DNA of 40,889 nt from Acidobacteriota bacterium (lineage in GTDB: Bacteria > Acidobacteriota > Vicinamibacteria > Vicinamibacterales > UBA8438): contig VXME01000007.1 of the NCBI GenBank assembly GCA_009861545.1, positions 1-40,889 on the forward strand, read 5' to 3'. Position numbers and translations under genes: made by a program. Under the pieces are notes generated by a model. That model searched no databases, was not told the DNA's origin, and worked only from the letters and a program-made list of their open reading frames with translations. Shown here one piece after another: positions 7,101-14,200 of the stretch. Every line of letters begins with the position of its first letter. The first letter of the stretch is position 1.

Positions 7101-8297
7101 TCACGCTCCTCTCGCACGGCGAAACCACTTGACGGCTTCCCGATCGTTCTGCGGAACGCCCCGGCCGTGACTGTACATGTATCCGAGGTTGTGCTGTGCT
7201 CTGCGGTGGCCTTGTTCGGCGGCGCGTCGAAACCACTTGACGGCTTCCCGATCGTTCTGTGGAACGCCCAAGCCGTTTTCATACATGGTGCCAAGGTTGG
7301 ATTGTGCGGTGGCGTCACCCTCTACGGCGGCGCGTCGATACCATCGGGCGGCTTCACCATGGTCCTGTGGAACGCCCCGGCCGCTTTCGTACATGACGCC
7401 GAGGTTGGACTGTGCGTCGGCGTGACCTTGTTCGGCGGCGCGTCGAAACCACTTGACGGCTTCCTGATCGTTCTGTGGAACGCCCAGGCCGTTCTTGAGC
7501 ATGACGCCGAGGTAGGACTGTGCTCTGGGGTGATGCTGTTCGGCGGCGCGTCGATACCATCGGACAGCTTCTTCATCGCCCTGTGGAACTCCCCGGCCGC
7601 GACGGTGCATGACCCCGAGGTTACATTGCGCAGCGGCGTGATCTTGTTCGGCGGCGTGTCGATACCAGCGAGCGGCCTCACCGTAGTCCTGGGTAACACC
7701 TTGGCCGGTGTAGTACATGATCCCGAGGTTGAATTGCGCAGCCGCGAGGCCTTGTTCGGCGGCGCGTCGATACCATCGGACGGCTTCTTCATCGTCCTGT
7801 GGAACCCCCCGGCCCTGACGATACATGACCCCGAGGTTGAATTGTGCGGCGTGATCTTGTTCGGCGGCGCGTCGATACCAGCGAGCGGCCTCACCGTAGT
7901 CCTGGGCAGCACCTTGGCCGGTGTAGTGCATGAACCCGAGGTTGAATTGTGCAGCGGCGTGACCTTGTTCGGCGGCACGGCGAAACCATCTGGCTGCCTC
8001 GGAGGCGTCCGCGGATACTCCATGGCCGTTGCTGTACACGGTGCCCAGCCAGTATTGTGCTTCAGCGTGACCGTGGTCTGCAGCCCGTCTGGCTGCCGTC
8101 CAGCCGGGGTCAACGAAATCCTGCCCGAAGATGGCTAGCAGCAGCCGGAATCCCTCCAGACCGAGCTCGAAGAGATCCTCCGCGTCGGACCGCTCGATAT
8201 CCGCCAGCCCGCGCGTAACCAGATTGCGGCGTTCACGCGCCGCAATCGTGCGTCCGTGCGGCGCTGGGACAAGGTCGGTCCCTTTCCGCTGCTTCAC
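7101..8297 (-). CDS. Sel1-like repeat (tetratricopeptide-like) protein
   Basis: The predicted product has 398 aa. From residue ~72 to the end it is nine tandem 36-residue Sel1 repeats of the form AAEQGHAxAQxNLGxMYxxGxGVPQDxxEAxRWYRR. No signal peptide is seen; the first 70 residues are a charged leader with 'DAEDLFELGLEGFRLLLAIFG'. Sel1 solenoids are protein-protein scaffolds; no enzymatic domain is present. Start GTG 8297 overlaps the upstream J-domain stop as GTGA, a translational-coupling junction, so it is the third gene of a membrane protein / J-domain / Sel1 operon. Repeat 3 is one residue short ('QDHA-AQF'). Repeats 2-3 and 4-5 are nearly the same pair, pointing to a recent internal duplication. 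The array runs to the stop codon without a cap helix. Confidence 0.9.
   Translation of the reverse strand: MKQRKGTDLVPAPHGRTIAARERRNLVTRGLADIERSDAEDLFELGLEGFRLLLAIFGQDFVDPGWTAARRAADHGHAEAQYWLGTVYSNGHGVSADASEAARWFRRAAEQGHAAAQFNLGFMHYTGQGAAQDYGEAARWYRRAAEQDHAAQFNLGVMYRQGRGVPQDDEEAVRWYRRAAEQGLAAAQFNLGIMYYTGQGVTQDYGEAARWYRHAAEQDHAAAQCNLGVMHRRGRGVPQGDEEAVRWYRRAAEQHHPRAQSYLGVMLKNGLGVPQNDQEAVKWFRRAAEQGHADAQSNLGVMYESGRGVPQDHGEAARWYRRAAVEGDATAQSNLGTMYENGLGVPQNDREAVKWFRRAAEQGHRRAQHNLGYMYSHGRGVPQNDREAVKWFRRARGA
7548..7976 (-). repeat. tandem duplication of a two-repeat Sel1 block
   Basis: Nucleotides 7764-7976 (repeats 2-3) and 7548-7763 (repeats 4-5) are nearly identical, each encoding a 'YTGQG..QDYGEAARWYR' unit followed by a 'RGRGVPQ.DEEAVRWYRR' unit. 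The first block is 3 nt shorter. This indicates expansion by a ~216-nt unit. Confidence 0.75.
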
Positions 8298-9082
8298 GGT
8301 GCCTCTGCCCCCAGGGCCGCGAGTTCTTGTCGCGCGGTAGCGATTTGGTCATCGACGGAAACTGCCATCTCCTCCAGCAGGTTCCCGCCCGCCTCTGCAC
8401 GTATTCTGCGTTTCTGCTGGAGGGCGTAGAGATCACCCGCTTGAAGCTCCCGGATGGTCCAGGCGATGCTGTCGAGTCGTCGCCGTACCTGGTCGAGCTG
8501 GCGGATTACACGGACCAGATCGCTCGCGGTTCCCGTCCCCGATACCGACTCCGGACTCGTTTCCCAATCCGAAAGCAAGGCTGCCAGGGCCTCGGAGTCC
8601 TGCTGCTGGTAGGCGTCATTCGCCTTCGCCATCCAGTCGTGGCGTCGTTCCCGTTCGTCATCGGTCGCAGCTAGATCGGGGTGAACCCTGCGCGCGATGG
8701 TCCGATACAACGTCTTGACCTCGCCGGGTGGGTCGAAGGGAGGCGCCGGCTCTTGAGCTCCTTGGCCTTGGGCCTCGGCTGCGGAGAACTCCGCGGTAGC
8801 CCGTGCTTCCGTGGCTGCTGCCTGCGCCGCGTCGTTGGTCGGAGCCTTGGCCGCGAGGGTTTCTGCAATACGAGCCTTGAGGTCGTCGAGTTCGGCGAAC
8901 CGGACGCCAACGACGCGAAGATACTCGGTCTTGAAGGCCGCGAGTTCTGCCTGAAGAGTTGAGAGACGGAGCTCCTGTTCGACGAGGTCGGCCTCCAGCG
9001 CGGCCAGCTCATTTCGCTTCCGTTCGAGTTCTCGCTCTTCGGGGCTCTGTACCCGCGACGGTAGGTTACCCAAGACGTCCAC
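8294..9082 (-). CDS. J-domain (DnaJ-like) protein with coiled-coil N-terminus
   Basis: The predicted product has 262 aa using GTG 9082, which overlaps the upstream gene by 17 nt; no Shine-Dalgarno is visible, and the frame stays open farther upstream without homology-like sequence. Residues ~15-75 are a charged coiled coil ('ERELERKRNELAALEADL'). The middle is Ala/Gln-rich linker. 'VKTLYRTIARRVHPDLAATDDERERRHDWMAKANDAY' is a J-domain with the HPD tripeptide that stimulates Hsp70 ATPase, but it lacks the usual C-terminal substrate domains. A second coiled region follows. It probably recruits a DnaK-type chaperone to whatever the membrane protein and the Sel1 scaffold assemble; that partnership is inference from the tight operon (17-nt and 4-nt overlaps). 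Confidence 0.82.
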   Translation of the reverse strand: MDVLGNLPSRVQSPEERELERKRNELAALEADLVEQELRLSTLQAELAAFKTEYLRVVGVRFAELDDLKARIAETLAAKAPTNDAAQAAATEARATAEFSAAEAQGQGAQEPAPPFDPPGEVKTLYRTIARRVHPDLAATDDERERRHDWMAKANDAYQQQDSEALAALLSDWETSPESVSGTGTASDLVRVIRQLDQVRRRLDSIAWTIRELQAGDLYALQQKRRIRAEAGGNLLEEMAVSVDDQIATARQELAALGAEAP

Positions 9083-9479
9083 CGTACGTGCAGAACAGGG
9101 TTGTCGCGAGCAGCGCAACACCGAGACCGAATCCGCACACGTGAACGTAGAACAAGCACCATGTCCAGCGGCCGAGGCCACGCAGTCGCCGAAGACTTTG
9201 TGCCGTTCGTCCGCCCCGCGCCCTCTGCGCAGTACCCCGGAAATCGGACATCCGGCAGACCACGCAGGCCAAGCCGCAGACTGCCGAGGTCGCCAACGCG
9301 ACGAATGATGACAGCATCAAGCCCTTGGCAGGGGTGGCCTGCATGAACTCACCGTCCCGGAGGAGAGAGAACCAGTAGCCGAGCGTCGTGATGGTCAGGG
9401 CCAAGAAGAGATTCAACGCGTAGGTGAGCTGGTCGATGGCGATCTTCTGCCATCTCTGGGCTCTATCCGTTGCACCCAT
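9066..9479 (-). CDS. small membrane protein, first gene of the J-domain/Sel1 operon
   Basis: The predicted product has 137 aa from ATG 9479. After a polar N-terminus ('GATDRAQRWQKIAIDQLTYA') there are three predicted membrane segments: 'LNLFLALTITTLGYWFSLL', 'LMLSSFVALATSAVCGLACVV', and a C-terminal 'FYVHVCGFGLGVALLATTLF'. A basic loop lies between segments two and three. I do not recognise the family. Its coupling to a J-domain and a Sel1 protein suggests it anchors a complex at the inner membrane. No Shine-Dalgarno is evident; a TATAAT box and a palindrome lie 65-100 nt upstream. Confidence 0.75.
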   Translation of the reverse strand: MGATDRAQRWQKIAIDQLTYALNLFLALTITTLGYWFSLLRDGEFMQATPAKGLMLSSFVALATSAVCGLACVVCRMSDFRGTAQRARGGRTAQSLRRLRGLGRWTWCLFYVHVCGFGLGVALLATTLFCTYGGRLG

Positions 9480-9544
9480 ATCAGTCTGATTCAGGCGCCA
9501 AAGGCAGCAACGCCAACCTGCTATGCCGGCGTGACCGGTGCGCC

Positions 9545-9568
9545 CGCTGCCGCGGCAGCGTCGCTGCC
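9545..9568. repeat. alternating palindrome CGCTGCC/GGCAGCG in the 5' leader
   Basis: A perfect 16-bp palindrome (9545-9560, CGCTGCCG/CGGCAGCG) is followed after one base by a third CGCTGCC arm, so the middle arm can pair with either neighbour. It sits just after the TATAAT box, inside the expected leader of the membrane/J-domain/Sel1 operon. An operator or alternative RNA hairpins are both possible. Confidence 0.5.
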
Positions 9569-9571
9569 ACA

Positions 9572-9577
9572 ATTATA
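9572..9577 (-). promoter_or_regulatory. -10 box TATAAT for the membrane/J-domain/Sel1 operon
   Basis: This is a perfect TATAAT on the minus strand in otherwise GC-rich DNA, 92 nt before ATG 9479. The hexamer 17 nt upstream (AACACT) is a poor -35. Confidence 0.4.
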
Positions 9578-9808
9578 CGGAGCCGAGAAGCTCCAGTGTT
9601 ATCGGGGGTTTGCGCCTATCGTGCTAGCAAGTATGCCGACTCCGCCCCAGCCTTCCGGTTCCCATGCCAACCCCCTGGGACCCCCACAGAGGCCGCGCCA
9701 ACTCAGGGGGCGGGGCGTGGTCAGACCGGCATACCGTGAACGAGGCGGCTGCCTGACCGGCACCGTGCTGGGGTGCTGGCCAGACCGCCTCGATTCGCTA
9801 CGCTTACG

Positions 9809-10855
9809 CTACCGCGACTGCGCCGCGGCCTCGGCCTCCGCTTCCTCGGCCCGCGCCCCGGCCAGGATGTTGTAGAGCCCGTAGTTGCCTTCGTGGCAGG
9901 CGTACTCGAACAGCGGCTCTTCGTTCCGCTGCATCGGGACCTCGTAGGTCCACGGCCGCGTCCAGACGGTCGGGTCGTCGATGGTCGCCTGGTACAACAG
10001 CGTGTCGTCCGCCACGCGCGTGAACCGCTCGGTCAGGCGCAGGTTGGCGTCGGTCCGTCCCTGCGAGAAGCTGGTCTCGCGCAGGAAGCGGCTCGTCTCG
10101 ACGACCAGGGTGTCGCCCTCCCAGTAGCCGCGGGCCTCGCCCGTCCACTGCGGCAGGTCCGTGTGCGGGCGGCCGTCGAGTGGGACGACGCGCACGTTGT
10201 GGTTCATCTCGACCAGCAGCGCCACGGTGTCCGGCGTCTGGAAGATCTGCACGTTGTTGTTGTAGCCGCCCGGCGTCATCGGCGGTCCGGAGTTGAAGCC
10301 GGTGATGCAGCGCAACTGCAGGCCGTTCGAGCCGAAGTCCTCCATCCAGCCGCCGGGGGTGGGCGCGTGGGTCACGACGCCTTCGCGCGCCGCGCGCAAC
10401 GCCGCGTGCCTCGCCTCGGCCTCGGGCGTGAACGGCGGCATCCTGCCGTTCGGCGGGTCGATGACCAGCGACGTGCGCCGCGTGCCGACCGTCGTCGTGC
10501 CGCGGTCGAGCCAGAAGTTGTTGTAGAACCCGGGAGCGCCGTTCTCACCGCTGTCCACGCTCTCGGTCACCGTGGTGCGCACGGCGGCCCGGTTCAGCAG
10601 CTCCTCGTTGCGATCGAGCGTCTCCTGCTCGAGGCGCGCCGCCTCTTCCGCGGTCAGGAACTCCTGGTCCGCCAGCGCGGCGGGTCGCTCCATGGGGGTT
10701 ATGGACCGGAAGTCCCAGACGCCCTGCAGGTCCGGCACGCCCCACGGCGTCCGGGGCGTGTCCGCCGCGTTCTCCGCCTGGGCCGCCGCGGCCAGGGGCG
10801 TCAGCGCCACGATCGCGACCGCCGTTGCCAACGCCGCGAAGTACCGATGGCTCAT
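9809..10855 (-). CDS. exported uncharacterised ~340-aa family protein (copy 1 of 3)
   Basis: The predicted product has 348 aa. ATG 10855 has AAGGAGG 8-9 nt upstream and starts a Sec signal (MSHRYFAALA..AAAAQA). The mature part opens 'RTPWGVPDLQGVWDFRSITP' and shows 'RRTSLVIDPPNGR', 'GFNSGPPMTPGGYNNNVQIFQTP', 'EGDTLVVETSRF' and 'ERFTRVADDTLLYQATIDDP', ending with 'YACHEGNYGLYNILAGARAEE'. Copies at 30570-31580 and 39509-40558 share all these blocks. I know the pattern as abundant in acidobacterial genomes without an assigned function. Alternating beta-like segments suggest a beta-rich fold (inference). Conserved Cys residues in 'RC.TGFNSG' and 'ACHEG' could form a disulfide. It follows the quinohaemoprotein dehydrogenase with a 108-nt gap. 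Confidence 0.8.
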   Translation of the reverse strand: MSHRYFAALATAVAIVALTPLAAAAQAENAADTPRTPWGVPDLQGVWDFRSITPMERPAALADQEFLTAEEAARLEQETLDRNEELLNRAAVRTTVTESVDSGENGAPGFYNNFWLDRGTTTVGTRRTSLVIDPPNGRMPPFTPEAEARHAALRAAREGVVTHAPTPGGWMEDFGSNGLQLRCITGFNSGPPMTPGGYNNNVQIFQTPDTVALLVEMNHNVRVVPLDGRPHTDLPQWTGEARGYWEGDTLVVETSRFLRETSFSQGRTDANLRLTERFTRVADDTLLYQATIDDPTVWTRPWTYEVPMQRNEEPLFEYACHEGNYGLYNILAGARAEEAEAEAAAQSR

Positions 10856-10963
10856 CGTCGTCCTCCTTCTCCGTTTCCTCACGCGTCGAATAGGTCCCCG
10901 TGCGTTTCGGACGCGACCTCGTCGTCTTTCCAGGGGCCGCGACCGGTCCGTTCACTGCTGATG

Positions 10964-13159
10964 TCAATCGCCCGCCGGCAGGGCGAAGACGTAGAGCGCG
11001 TTGCCTCCCTCCGGTTGGAAGATCTCCGGGGTGAGTTGCGCGGTGAGGCTCCGGAACGCCCCTCCCAGCGCGCCCGGAACGGCGATGAACTGCCGCCCGC
11101 CCGCCTCGTAGGTGATTGGATAGCCGGCCGCCGCGGTGCCGAGGCGGGTCTCCCAGAGGACGTCGCCCGTCCGGATGTCGAACGCCCGGTAGTAGCGGTC
11201 GGCATCGCCAGCGAAGACCAGGCCGCCGGCCGTGGTCAGCGTCGACGTCAGGAAGGCGGCGCGCTGCTCGCGGCTCCACAGCTCCTCCATGGTCCGCACG
11301 TCGTAAGCGGCCAGCTTGCCCACGTTGCCGTCACTGCCCGGCATCTCGCGGTACTCGGACCGGCCCGCCTCGCCGCCGCCGCCCTCGACGAACTCCACCT
11401 CGCGCCCGGTCAGGTACATGCACGCCTGGTGGAGGGGGATCACCAGCGCCCCGGCGCCGGGATGATACGCCGATGCCTGCCAGTTGTGGCCGCCGAGCAG
11501 ACTGGGGCACGCGGGCACGCGGTCGCCGATGCGGGCGTCGATGATGTCCTGCCGGTAGGTGAACCGTCCGGTGGTCCGGTCGATCGACTCGAAGATGTCC
11601 TGGTAGACGGTCTCGCGCAGGTCGACGAGCGCGCCCGTCCGCCGGTCGAGCTTCCAGAGGATGCCGTCCTTGCCGATCGTGAACAGCCACTTCTCCTCGC
11701 CCGCATCCACCAGCACCCGCTCGTAGACGATGTCGAGGTCGAGCGTCTCCCCCGGTGCATGCTGGAAGTACCACTGCACCTGCCCGCTGCGCGGGTTCAG
11801 CGCGAGCGTCGAGTTGGTGTAGAGCGCGTCCTGCCGCGTCGTCATGCCGCGGCTGGCCGCCACCCACGGCTTGGCCTGCGCCGTGCCTATGTAGAAGAGG
11901 CCGAGGTCCGGGTCGTAGCTGCCCGGGATCCACGAGTCGCCGCCCGCACGCAGATACGGCGGCGTGTCGCCCCACGAGGCGTCGTTCGGATCGCCCGGCA
12001 GGGCGATCGTCGACGTGCGCCAGAGCTCCTCGCCGGTGTCCGGGTCGTGGCCGGTGATGAAGCAGGTCTGCTCCTTGTAGCGCTGGCACCCGTTGGTGCC
12101 GGTGACGACGACGCCGTCGGCGATGATCGGGCCGGCGTTGCCGCGGAACCCCTGCGTGTAGTCCGCTTTCAGGGTGCGCCACACTTCGGCGCCGGTCCGC
12201 GCATCGAGCGCCACGATCGCCGCGTCGGCGGTGGCGAGGAACACCTTGTCGCCGTAGAGCGCCAGCGTACGGGTCGGCGCCCGCTGCGGCGCTTCCTCCG
12301 GCAGCGGCGAGCGGTACTGCCAGATGACCTGGCCGGTGGCCGCGTCGATGGCCTGCACCACGCTGCCCGGATTGGCCAGGAACATCACGCCGTCGTGCAC
12401 CAACGGCGTCGTCTGGTGGCGCCCCTCCCGGATCGCCAGGACCCAGGCCAGTCGAAGCTGGTCGACGTTGTCGCGCGTGATCCGATCCAGCGGGCTGTAG
12501 CCGTGGCCGTCGCGCGTCCGTCGCCAGCTCGGCCAGTCGCCCGGCGGCGGATCCGCCAGCAGGGCGTCGGTCACCGGGGCGAGGGGCTGCTCCACCGTGC
12601 GGTTGACGAACCGCAACGGGCGCCGCCGTGGCCGCTCGCCTTCCCGCGCCGCCCGCCGCGCCTCGGCCACGTCCGCCGCGTCGCCGATCGCGACCGCCGC
12701 GTCGGCCGTCAACGGCGCGTCCCCGGGCCGGGCGCCGTTCGTGTCCAGGATGTACGCGACCAGGTTCAGGTAGACCTGATCGGAGAGCGATCCGCCGAGG
12801 CCGGGCGGCATCGCGTCCCGCAGGTACTCGAACAGCTCGTCCGTGGTCTGGCCGGCCCAGCCGTTCAGGAACTCCACCCCGCGCAGCGCCGGCGCTTCTG
12901 CCCCGTCCAGCGCCTCTCCATGGCACTCTCCGCACTGCCGCGCATACACGGTCCAGCCGGCGAGGGACTGCTCTGCCGTGAAGGCCCCTTCCGCGGCCGG
13001 CGGCTGCGCCGCTTCGACGCCCCCGGGCGCGACGCCCGGTACGCCGATCGAGCCGCCCGCCACGATCAGGCCGGCGACCGACGCCCGGACCACCGCCGTC
13101 GCGAGATTCGTTTCCAGCAAACGCGATCCGCCGACGCCGGCGCGAGCTCTCTTCGACAT
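10964..13159 (-). CDS. PQQ-dependent quinohaemoprotein dehydrogenase, N-terminal cytochrome c
   Basis: The predicted product has 731 aa. ATG 13159 starts a long N-terminus with an uncleaved anchor or signal region (residues ~20-50). A cytochrome-c module follows: C76-G-E-C79-H80 binds haem, with 'DAMPPG' supplying a likely Met ligand. The rest is an eight-bladed PQQ propeller with W-motif repeats such as '[15 protein letters not shown]', '[12 protein letters not shown]', '[12 protein letters not shown]' and '[12 protein letters not shown]'. '[11 protein letters not shown]' occupies the catalytic-Asp region. The order haem first, PQQ second is the reverse of classical type II alcohol dehydrogenases. 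It likely oxidises an alcohol or aldose in the periplasm and passes electrons to haem c. Two Cys flank '[11 protein letters not shown]' where vicinal Cys pairs occur in relatives. Substrate unknown. Confidence 0.87.
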   Translation of the reverse strand: MSKRARAGVGGSRLLETNLATAVVRASVAGLIVAGGSIGVPGVAPGGVEAAQPPAAEGAFTAEQSLAGWTVYARQCGECHGEALDGAEAPALRGVEFLNGWAGQTTDELFEYLRDAMPPGLGGSLSDQVYLNLVAYILDTNGARPGDAPLTADAAVAIGDAADVAEARRAAREGERPRRRPLRFVNRTVEQPLAPVTDALLADPPPGDWPSWRRTRDGHGYSPLDRITRDNVDQLRLAWVLAIREGRHQTTPLVHDGVMFLANPGSVVQAIDAATGQVIWQYRSPLPEEAPQRAPTRTLALYGDKVFLATADAAIVALDARTGAEVWRTLKADYTQGFRGNAGPIIADGVVVTGTNGCQRYKEQTCFITGHDPDTGEELWRTSTIALPGDPNDASWGDTPPYLRAGGDSWIPGSYDPDLGLFYIGTAQAKPWVAASRGMTTRQDALYTNSTLALNPRSGQVQWYFQHAPGETLDLDIVYERVLVDAGEEKWLFTIGKDGILWKLDRRTGALVDLRETVYQDIFESIDRTTGRFTYRQDIIDARIGDRVPACPSLLGGHNWQASAYHPGAGALVIPLHQACMYLTGREVEFVEGGGGEAGRSEYREMPGSDGNVGKLAAYDVRTMEELWSREQRAAFLTSTLTTAGGLVFAGDADRYYRAFDIRTGDVLWETRLGTAAAGYPITYEAGGRQFIAVPGALGGAFRSLTAQLTPEIFQPEGGNALYVFALPAGD

Positions 13160-13223
13160 GGTCCGCAACTCCTCGGTGTCGTCGGACGGCGCCAGCACCC
13201 CGCGTGGCCGCCCCGTGCCGCCG

Positions 13224-14186
13224 TTATACCACCAAACCGTCATCGTCCAGTTTCTCGACCTCCACGCGCAGCGCCCGCAGGGCCTCCCGCGGGCGGGTCT
13301 GCAGGTCGAGCGGTCCGCGGGCGGCCTCCCAGCGGCGCACCGTGGCGGCGGAGACCCGGAGCAATGCGGCGAACTCGGCGACCGAGAACCCGCTCTGTGC
13401 GCGCAGCCGGGCGATCAGCGCGCCCGTGGGGCGGAACCCGGCGGGCGCCTTCGGTTTCCGTGCGCTCGATGCGGGCGCGCCCTCCCCGTCCTCGAGATCG
13501 ATGCCGAAGATGCTCCCGAGATCGCCGTCCGCCAGGGTGTCGGCCGTCGCCGTGCCTCCCGGCAGCGCCATGTCGGCGGCGATCAGCTCCGACTCGTCGA
13601 CCCCGCGCAGCCGGAAGAGCAGCTCGGGGCTCTTGTCGAGACGGGCGCCGACGCCGTAGAGCACCGCCGCGGCGTGCTTGCACATCGTGGCCCAGTCGGG
13701 GCAGTCGCACGCCAGCTTGATCTCGCCCGGCTTAGGGAACAGGCCGGTGTCGCGGTCGGTGACGATCTCCATGACGCGGTCCGACAGCCGCCCCCGCAGC
13801 AGCTCGAGAACCGATCCGATCTGCCCGGCGCACGCGGCCCGGATCGCCTTCCAGGCCGGCCGCTTCAACTTCCGGATGCGGATGACGACGTGGTAGAGCT
13901 CGCGGCCGGCGACCATCGCGTCGACGCCGCCGGGCTCGATGACCAGGTGGCAGACGCAGCCGTTTCGCACGTAGGTGCGGCCGCGCGGCAGGCGGTTGGC
14001 GTAGTCGGAGAACGACTCCAGGTGCTCGCACCAGCGCTGGCCCCAGAAGCTTCGCGCAATGGCGCGCCCCCTGCCCTCGAGCTCGACCGGTTGCACCTCG
14101 ACGCCGCGCTCGCGCAGGGCGCGCATCTCCAGCCTGGCTCGGGCGCGCCGCGCGCCGACCGGCACATAGGGCGGATACCAGTCCAA
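13224..14186 (-). CDS. SWIM zinc-finger protein with C-terminal HTH, partner of SNF2 helicase
   Basis: The predicted product has 320 aa. The SWIM motif is C160-D-C162 followed by C169-K-H171 ('[18 protein letters not shown]'), a zinc-binding nucleic-acid or protein-interaction finger. Residues ~260-310 form an XRE-like helix-turn-helix ('[21 protein letters not shown]'). An N-terminal region '[32 protein letters not shown]' is characteristic of bacterial SWIM proteins paired with SNF2 ATPases. The start lies 14 nt after the helicase stop, so the two are co-transcribed. The acidic linker (~residues 220-250) separates the SWIM region from the HTH. Together they probably form a DNA-remodelling or repair complex; the fused HTH suggests sequence-directed recruitment (inference). 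Confidence 0.87.
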   Translation of the reverse strand: MDWYPPYVPVGARRARARLEMRALRERGVEVQPVELEGRGRAIARSFWGQRWCEHLESFSDYANRLPRGRTYVRNGCVCHLVIEPGGVDAMVAGRELYHVVIRIRKLKRPAWKAIRAACAGQIGSVLELLRGRLSDRVMEIVTDRDTGLFPKPGEIKLACDCPDWATMCKHAAAVLYGVGARLDKSPELLFRLRGVDESELIAADMALPGGTATADTLADGDLGSIFGIDLEDGEGAPASSARKPKAPAGFRPTGALIARLRAQSGFSVAEFAALLRVSAATVRRWEAARGPLDLQTRPREALRALRVEVEKLDDDGLVV

Positions 14187-14200
14187 CTGCGTAGCCCTCC

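Larger units (their letters stand above)
9480..9808. other. intergenic region with operon promoter and palindromes
   Basis: Between the minus-strand membrane-protein start and the end of the minus-strand exported gene I see no coding sequence. It holds the 9572-9577 TATAAT box, the overlapping palindromes at 9545-9568, and a long imperfect hairpin at ~9740-9790 (GAGGCGG..CCGCCTC arms) that could end the upstream transcript. Confidence 0.45.

Noticed and set aside
6954-8138. 394-codon plus-strand open frame opposite the Sel1 gene
   Set aside because: It is the antisense shadow of the Sel1 repeats; its periodic 'GVTLFGGASIPSDG' pattern mirrors the real protein's 36-residue period.
9773-13720. 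1315-codon plus-strand open frame across three minus-strand genes
   Set aside because: Arg/Pro/Ala-rich antisense frame, typical of GC-rich DNA, with no domain; it covers well-supported genes with signals and motifs.
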